A program made the translations under genes and the position numbers. DNA of 64,000 nt, from NCBI GenBank assembly GCA_023159155.1, contig JAJNNX010000070.1:174601-238600 (forward strand), given 5' to 3'. The stretch comes from Ustulina deusta (lineage: Eukaryota > Ascomycota > Sordariomycetes > Xylariales > Xylariaceae). Below the pieces are notes generated by a model. The model was given only the letters and a program-made list of their open reading frames with translations, searched no databases and was not told the origin of the DNA. This document shows positions 56,684-64,000 of the stretch, piece after piece; positions within the stretch are counted from its first letter, which is position 1, and each line of letters starts with the position of its first letter.

Positions 56684-59600
56684 AATAAATAGATTTTTTA
56701 AAAAAAATATAAATTTTATTTTTATAGTATAAAAATTTTTTTTAATTATTTATTAAAAATTTATAAACTTTCTAATATTAATATATTTTTTAATTAATTT
56801 ATATTTAAGGTTTTTTTATTAAATATTTTAAATTATATTTTATAAGCTTTATAATATATTTAGATTTTAAAAGTTCTTATTATTTATAGCTATTTATGCT
56901 TATATATATATAACTGCTTATATAAAAATAGTTCTTTTTTTAAAAAGTCAAGCAGTATATATTTTGTTTATTAGTACTTTTAGGTATTTATTAAAAATTT
57001 TAGTTTATATTACTACAATTTTTTTTTTTAATATTAAAAAAAAATTAATATTTTAGGGCAAATTGCTTATATAATTAAATTAATACAATAAAAAATTAGC
57101 TCTATTTTGCTTGCTTTATTTATATTTAATAATAAAATCAAAAAAAACTAAATATATATACTAATAAACTTGTTTTTTATTTAGTTTTAAAGTTTTTATA
57201 AATATTTAAAAATTACTATAGTTAGTTAATACTTTAACTAATAATTTATTTTTTTAAAAATAATACTACTAATATTTAAAATATTTTATAATTATAAATA
57301 TTTTTTAATTTAAAGTTTTATAATTTGATTTTATATTAGTAAATTTGTAAGAATAAAATATAACAAAACGTTATTTATTTTAACTATTTTTTTAAAAAAA
57401 ATTTTTATTAGTATTGCTTTAAAAAAATCGGTTTTTACTAATATTTGCTTTTTAGGGTTAAAATATATAAAAAGAATAGTTTTTTTAAATAAATTTTAAA
57501 GCTTTTTAAAAGCTTTTATTATAAAACAGTTTAAAAAAATTTAATTTTTTTTTATTTTAGTTATATTTTTTTTTAAATATTAAGTTAAAAAAGTAGCAAC
57601 CCAAAAATACTTTTTAATAAAGCGCTAGTAAAAATTATAAAACTTTAAAAACTATTATAGCTTATAATAAAAACTAGAAAATAATTACTATTTAATTATA
57701 TTAATATAACTAAAATCTATTTTAATATTTTAACTAAATATAATATATTTAAAAAATTTAAGTTTTTTTTAGTAAAACTAATATTTTAAAAGTTTAATAT
57801 ATAGCTTAGTATTTTAAAGTTTTTTAATAACTTTTTAAATATATTTTATATAAGATTTTTTATTTATAAAAAATATAAAAATATTATTTAAATATATAAT
57901 ATAAAATATATTTAAAATATTATTAAATATTTTATATATATAGTTTTAAAAAATAACAAAAATATTATATAAACTTATAAGTATAACTAAAAATTTGGAA
58001 TAGCTATAATATATATAAAAAGCTATTTTTTAATTATTTCTTTTTTTAATTTAGATATAATAATAAGTGTTTTTGAAATTAATTTTAATAAATATTTTAA
58101 TATATATAAGTTTATTTATTAATTCTAAAAAAAAAAAAAAATATAGTAATTTTTTTATATAATATAATTAAATCTTTTATAATCTATATATAGTTTTAAA
58201 CTTTTATTTTTTTTAAAAATAAACAAAATAAAAGCTCTAGCTAAGCTTTTAGATTTTTATATTTTTTTATTAGCTATTATTTTTATAAGCTATTTTTAAA
58301 ATTTTTTAAGTTTATTCTAAGTTAATAAATAAATAAAATAATAAAGTACTATAGCATTATTTTATAAATTAATTGCTAAGTTTTTTTATTTAAAATATAA
58401 AAAAATATTAGCTTTATTAATATTAAAAAAATTAGCTAAATTATAAAATTTTAATAAAATATTTTTAAAACTAATATAATTTTTTTTAGTTTTTAATTTT
58501 TTTAATTAGAAAAGTTTAAAAAAATATATAATAATTTAGCAATATTTTTTATTTTTATAAACTTTAATAAATTAATAAGCTATAATTAACTTAAAATATT
58601 TAAGCTTCAAGCTATAAAACTAATAATTTAAACTTAAATTAAATATAATTTTTTAGTTTTTTAATATAGTTTAAAAAAAAAGCACTAAACTTTTTTTTAA
58701 TTAATTATTTTAGTTAATAGTAATATAAACATACTAAAATTTTTAAGTTATTTTATAACTATTAATAAGTTTATAAATAATTTAATAAGTATTATAACTA
58801 AAAAATCTATTTTTAATAATATATTATAAAACATAAATATAAAATAGAACTTTTTTTAGTTTATTATATAAAGCAAAAATATAATTAATATAATTATATT
58901 TAATATAAAAATTTAAATTAATAAATATTTTTAATAAAAGTTTTTTTAAATTAATAAAATAAATATTATATAAAATATAAAATTAATATAAAATAAATAT
59001 AAAAAACTATAGTTTTAGCTTAAGCTTTATAGTTAAAACTAAAACTATTTTTTAATTTTTTAATTATTACTTAAATATTTATTAAAATATATTAAAAAAT
59101 TATATAAATAATTTTAGTCTAAATAATAGTTATTTTTTTATAAATAATAAAATATATTAAAGTTTTTTAAATTTAATATTTTTGATTTTTTAATAAGTAT
59201 TACTAGTTAGGTTCTTTATAGTTATAACTAATATAACCTATTTTTTTATAATTAAAGTAAAAAAAGTTCTAAGTATTATTATTTTGCTTCGGGCAATTAT
59301 TAAAGTTATTTTATAGCTATTTTTAAAATATATTAAAAATATATTAGCTAAAATATTTAAAAAATAATAACTTTTTAAATATATAATTATTAAAAAGTTG
59401 CTAATTTAAATAAGGTTATTTTAGCTAATTATAGTACTAATAATTATTTTAGCTTTAATAAAAATAATTTTTATTATTAAAATATTTTTATTTAAAAAAG
59501 CTTTAGTATTATTGCTAATTTTAAAGTTTATTAGTATTAATTTAATTAATATTTAAATATAAAAGTTTTTATTAAAGCTTTATAGCTTTAAAAATAAAAA

Positions 59601-60742
59601 TTATTAGTTTTTAATAATATTATACTATATTTATTATTACTAATTTTTTTTAAAATAATAAATTATTAAAATTTATAATTTTTTATTAAAATAGATCGGT
59701 TAATTTTTAACAGTACAATATAGCTTTTTTATTATTATTTTATTATTTTTTTTAAATCTTAATTTAAAACAAATATTAATTAAATATTTTAAAGTTTTAA
59801 TTAACCTATTATTAAGTTTTTTTTAACTACTAGCTAATATTTATAATAAAAAAAATTAATTAATAAAAATCTTTTAATTAGATTTATAAAAAAAGCAATC
59901 CTAGCACGCTTTTTTTTTTAAAAAAACTTAATACTAGTTTTTATAATTCTAATCTATTTTATTAATTATATAAATAATTTAAATCTAAATTTATTAAAAC
60001 TTTTTTTATAAACTTTTAAATATAGATTTTAGTTCTTTAATTTATTTAATTTATTAGTTATAAATAAACTATATAATAAATAAAAAATATTTAAATTTTA
60101 AAAAACAACTAAAATTAACGTTTACCTTTTTATTATTATTATAATATTTATAATAATAAAATAATTAATAATTAAAACTACTTAGATCTAACTTATTAAA
60201 TAAAAAAAAATAAAATAAAAAAGTAAATAATAAACTAAAATTAAAAAAGTTATATTATTTTTAGTACTAACTTCTATATTTTAAATAAAAAATATAAAAA
60301 AAATCTAAAAAATTAAAAAATTTAAAGTTTTCTAAATTTTTAGCTTTTTTTTAATACTTATATTTTTTAAGTTTTTGTTTTAATATTAATTTATATATAC
60401 TTATAAATTAAAATCTTTTTAATTTAAAAATAAGTTATTTTTATTTTTTTAACTATTTATTTATTTTTTTAAATTTTATTTTAAACTAAATATTTTATTA
60501 TAATAAAAATTAATTAATACTTTTAAGTTATAAAATATTATTATTATTTTAGTAACTAAATATTAAATTACTACTAAGCTTTAATTTTTAATTTTTATTT
60601 AAAAGAAAATTGGTATAGTTTTATTAACTATTTATAGCTAATTTTTTTTTTTTAAAAAGCATTAATCTAGTTAATAGTCCAGGTTTTCTAGGGGCTATTA
60701 TACAAATATATTATAAATAACTTTAAAAAAAAGCTTTAGAAT

Positions 60743-60920
60743 TATTATAAATAAAAAGTTTACAAAGTTAAATATAATATATAAAAAGATAAGTTATATA
60801 TTTAGTAAGGTTAGCTTACAAGACTAAAGCTTATAAAAAGAAGATTTTTTATTAAAATAGGTGCAAACATGGTATATATATATAGTAAGTGTGTACCGGT
60901 CCCAGTATGCCAGGCATGAT
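60743..60920 (+). repeat. Mutated dispersed repeat, copy 3 (5' part only)
   Basis: About 180 bases match the first third of copies 1 and 2, through the AGTATGCCAGGCAT block, and then the match stops. It keeps an unmutated stretch (GTGTGTACCGGTCCCAGTAT) that shows the original C/G content at sites now T/A in copies 1 and 2. Confidence 0.6.
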
Positions 60921-63625
60921 ATTATTAAAGCTTTTATTTTAAACCTAAAAAAATATTTATATAAAAATATTTTTAAATATTACTTATAGTTTAAAATAAC
61001 TAATTGCTACAGTAATTAGTACATTAACTTCTAATATATTTAGTTATTAATACTGTTGTGTTTTTTAAAATATATTAATTAGTCCAGGTCTAAACAAGTT
61101 ATAAAAAGCTTAAGTTGTAATACTTAGAGAAGTTTTACAGTTATATAAAGCATTTTTATATTTTTAGCAAAAATAAAGTAGTAATTCTTTATTATAATAA
61201 CTTATATATAATAGTTTATTTAGCAATATATATTATACTAGCTTAGATAGTATAATAATAATAATATTATTAAAAAAAGCATATATATTTTTTAGATCTT
61301 TTTAATAATATTTTGGATAGGTTAGTTAAAATATTTTAAGTATAGTAATTTAAAGTAATAATATTAAAATAAGCTAATTATATAATAGTTTTAATATTAA
61401 AACAAAGTATTAGTTTTATTTATTAATAATTAAAAATATAAATAAAATATAATAAATATATAGTTTATATATTAATAAGTAAAGTTTAAAAACTAGTAGT
61501 ATAAAATATATTAGCTAAAAAATAAATAGTTAAAAACTAAATATAAAGTTTACTAAACTAGTATAAGTTTAGTTAGTTTGTATTACTTTTTTATAAAAGC
61601 TTTATTAGTTTCTTTTTAATATAAGTTATTATTAAAAGAAAGTATTAATTAAAGCTTTCCTATTTATATTATTTTATAAAAAGTAATATTTATTAGTTTT
61701 GTACAAATTAGTTATTTTTTTTAACTTATTTATTTATTTTTTTATATTTTTAATTTTACTTATTTAATTTATAATAATTGGTTTATATATAATATATTAT
61801 AATATATATTTTTATTTTTTATTATTTTTTATAATATTTAATAATTAGTTATTTTAAAGCAAAAAATATATATTAGCTTTTTTTAGTTATTTTATCTACT
61901 ATATAATCATTATTTTTATATTAGCTATACTAAGTGCTATATAAATATATTTATTTTTGGTTAGATTACTAATAAGCAGTTAGAGTTTTAAGCTTTAATT
62001 GCTTTATAAATTAATCCAAAAGTTCAAATAATTTAAAAAAAAACAAATATTATTAATTAGAATATATTTAAAGCTTTATACTAATTAACCCGCTGCTATA
62101 TATATTAAATCTTATATATTATTTTTAGCTGTACTATTTTATTACTAGTAAACCTAACGTTTGATTATTTTTTTTTTCTAATTATAAAAACTTTTTATTT
62201 TAAGCTAGCTTATATAATCCTAATTTTTTATTATAATTAATTAAAAAAAAACTAAGTTATAAAAAAAGCTTTAGTAGTTAAATATTAATTAAAACAGTAT
62301 ATATTAGAGCTAATAAATATTTTAATTAAACTAATTAATATATAAATTCTATTTTTAAAACAACTATTATATTATTTTTATTATTATTTAGTACTAAATT
62401 ATAGCATATTATATATTTTTAGTTAAAATTTAGTATAGCTTTAATAATTTTAGTTATATTTTTTTTAAATATATATTTTTTTAAAGCTATAGTTCTAAAA
62501 TATATAATATTACTAAAAGATTTTAATAAACTAATAAAACTATATACTATTTAAAAAAAGCTTTTAAGTATAGTTAAAATAAATATTATAGCTTTTTTAA
62601 TTAATATAAACAAATAAGTTTTATATTTTTTTTTTAATTTTTATATATAACTAGTAAAAATATTTAATAGTAATTACTAAATTTTTTATTATTTTATTAT
62701 TAAAGCTTTAAATAGCTATACTACTAATTAATATATATACTAAAATATTTATTTTTTATTTTTTATAATATTTAATAATAAGGCTATATTTAAAACAGTT
62801 ATAATATTTGCTAGCAAGCTTATGCCTTTTATATTAAGCTATATTATAATAGTTTATTTAGCAAATATCTTTTTATAATACTTAATTATTTAATATAAAT
62901 AATAATATTTGCTATTTAGTTAACTAGAACTTTTAGTTTTATTTTTTACTAGTTATATATTTATTAATTCTAAAAGTCTAAAAATAATAGTTGTTTTAAA
63001 TATAGCTATTTTTTAAATATAAATTAATAAATTTTTATAGTCTAGCGCTTATAGTAATTATATTTATTTAGTTAGTTAGCTATACTATAAATATTATATA
63101 AGCAATACTAAATATGTTTATTTATATATTATAGTAACCTAAAAAAATAAAAATAAAAATTTAAATAAATAAAATAGCCCAAAAAAATTCTTAATTTAAA
63201 CTAATTAAATAAAATTATTATATGTTATTTTATATATTTTCTAGTTAATCTGCCTATAGGGCAGTAGTAAAGTTACTATTTTAAAGCAAGTTTTTAAAAA
63301 TAAAAAAATAACACAAAAATAATAAAAAAAAACAAAATATAAGTAATAAATATTACTTTATAGTAGATCTAACTAATTAAAATAATATTGTTATAATATA
63401 TAATACTAGATTTATAAACTTTAGTTATATTTATTTTTTTAGTTTTTAAATTTAAAAAAATATTGCTTGCTAATTAATAAATTTTTTTTTTAATTATAAA
63501 TTATTAAAGCTTAAATACTTAGTTTTTAAACCTGTTTTAATTAAGATTTTAATTTAATATAATAAAGTTTATTACTAATAATTTTTTAATTTTTTTTAAT
63601 TATTTTATTTATATTTTAATATTTT

Positions 63626-63820
63626 TAGCTTATTTAAGCTATATTATAGTTTGTTTAAGTTATATTTTAGCTATATTTAGCTATATTTTAAGTTATATTT
63701 AAATATATTTAAGCTTATCTAAGCTATATTCTAGCTATATTTAGCTATATTTAAGCTTTATTTAGTTTTTATTTAGTTATATTATAGCTTTAATCGGGGC
63801 TATTTTAGCTATATTTATAT
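63626..63820 (+). repeat. Degenerate A/T tandem repeat
   Basis: Repeated words of about 10-11 bases, such as TTTAGCTATA and TTAAGCTATA, follow one another with many substitutions. It looks like an old minisatellite decayed with the rest of the block. Confidence 0.5.
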
Positions 63821-64000
63821 TTTTTTTATAATAGTTATTTTTTAATAAGCTTATTATTTATTTGTTAGTAATAAAATTAACTAGTTTTTAATATTTAGTT
63901 TTATTTTTAATAAATAGTTATAAGTTGTTTAATATATAAGTTTTTATTTTTATATATCTTTTTAGCTTTTTTATTTTATATATATATATATATTTTTTTT

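Larger units (their letters stand above)
48050..64000. other. A+T-rich, gene-free block (RIP-type isochore)
   Basis: Apart from two short islands, the sequence to the end of the window is almost only A and T, with TA-rich words and hardly any CpG. No open frame has protein-like content. This is the expected product of repeat-induced point mutation of old transposons, which turns CA into TA on both strands. Such blocks are heterochromatic and occur at centromeres, subtelomeres or transposon clusters. Which of these applies cannot be told from this window. Confidence 0.88.

Noticed and set aside
48000..64000. Mitochondrial DNA or a nuclear mitochondrial insertion as the source of the A+T-rich block
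   Set aside because: No mitochondrial gene, tRNA or rRNA sequence is recognisable. Repeats with C/T differences and a solo LTR fit RIP-mutated nuclear transposons better.
48050..64000. CRISPR array or prokaryotic elements
   Set aside because: No regularly spaced identical repeats with unique spacers. All surrounding genes are intron-containing fungal genes.

Overview
The window looks like nuclear DNA of a filamentous ascomycete (Pezizomycotina, probably Sordariomycetes). Most genes carry short GT-AG introns of about 40-100 bases. Typical fungal families are present: HET-domain proteins, a GT90/CAP10 glycosyltransferase, a secreted pepsin-type protease, an NHA-type antiporter, and remnants of a secondary-metabolism cluster. 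The right quarter is an extremely A+T-rich, gene-free block of the kind made by repeat-induced point mutation (RIP).

Layout. 1-18.4 kb is a conserved housekeeping stretch, mostly on the + strand: the RNA polymerase II CTD phosphatase FCP1, the complex I subunit GRIM-19/NDUFA13, a short-chain dehydrogenase, a secreted aspartic protease, an ankyrin-repeat relic, tRNA-Gln(CTG) and a Na+/H+ antiporter. At 20.1-21.1 kb lies a 1028-bp non-autonomous DNA transposon with inverted ends, a flanking TA duplication and an internal minisatellite. It ends about 305 bp upstream of a GT90 glycosyltransferase gene. Two conserved-looking genes of unknown function follow (24.2-25.5 kb minus, 26.8-27.9 kb plus).

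28.9-38.8 kb is the most interesting part. A two-gene module occurs twice: a HET-domain protein with a conserved Cys/His-rich N-terminal region, next to a protein with four predicted membrane segments. Both members are clearly paralogous between the two copies. The order is HET-1 (+), MEM-1 (-), HET-2 (+), MEM-2 (+). HET domains execute allorecognition cell death in fungi and often work with a closely linked partner, so a duplicated HET/membrane pair is a candidate self/non-self or immune module. I do not recognise the membrane family.

39.3-47.7 kb is decaying accessory DNA: a small secreted-protein gene whose frame continues past a TAG, a truncated P450, an FAD-linked oxidase and an MFS transporter each broken by an internal out-of-frame deletion, and a 5'-truncated, frameshifted trans-enoyl-reductase-like gene. 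Together these look like the ruins of a small biosynthetic cluster.

48.0-64.0 kb is almost pure A/T with no credible gene. It holds at least three mutated copies of one repeat, a degenerate tandem repeat, a short island of ordinary composition, and an intact-looking 268-bp solo LTR with a perfect 5-bp target duplication. Exon joins were made by eye from splice signals and protein continuity. Function calls rest on motifs and family knowledge, not on searches.
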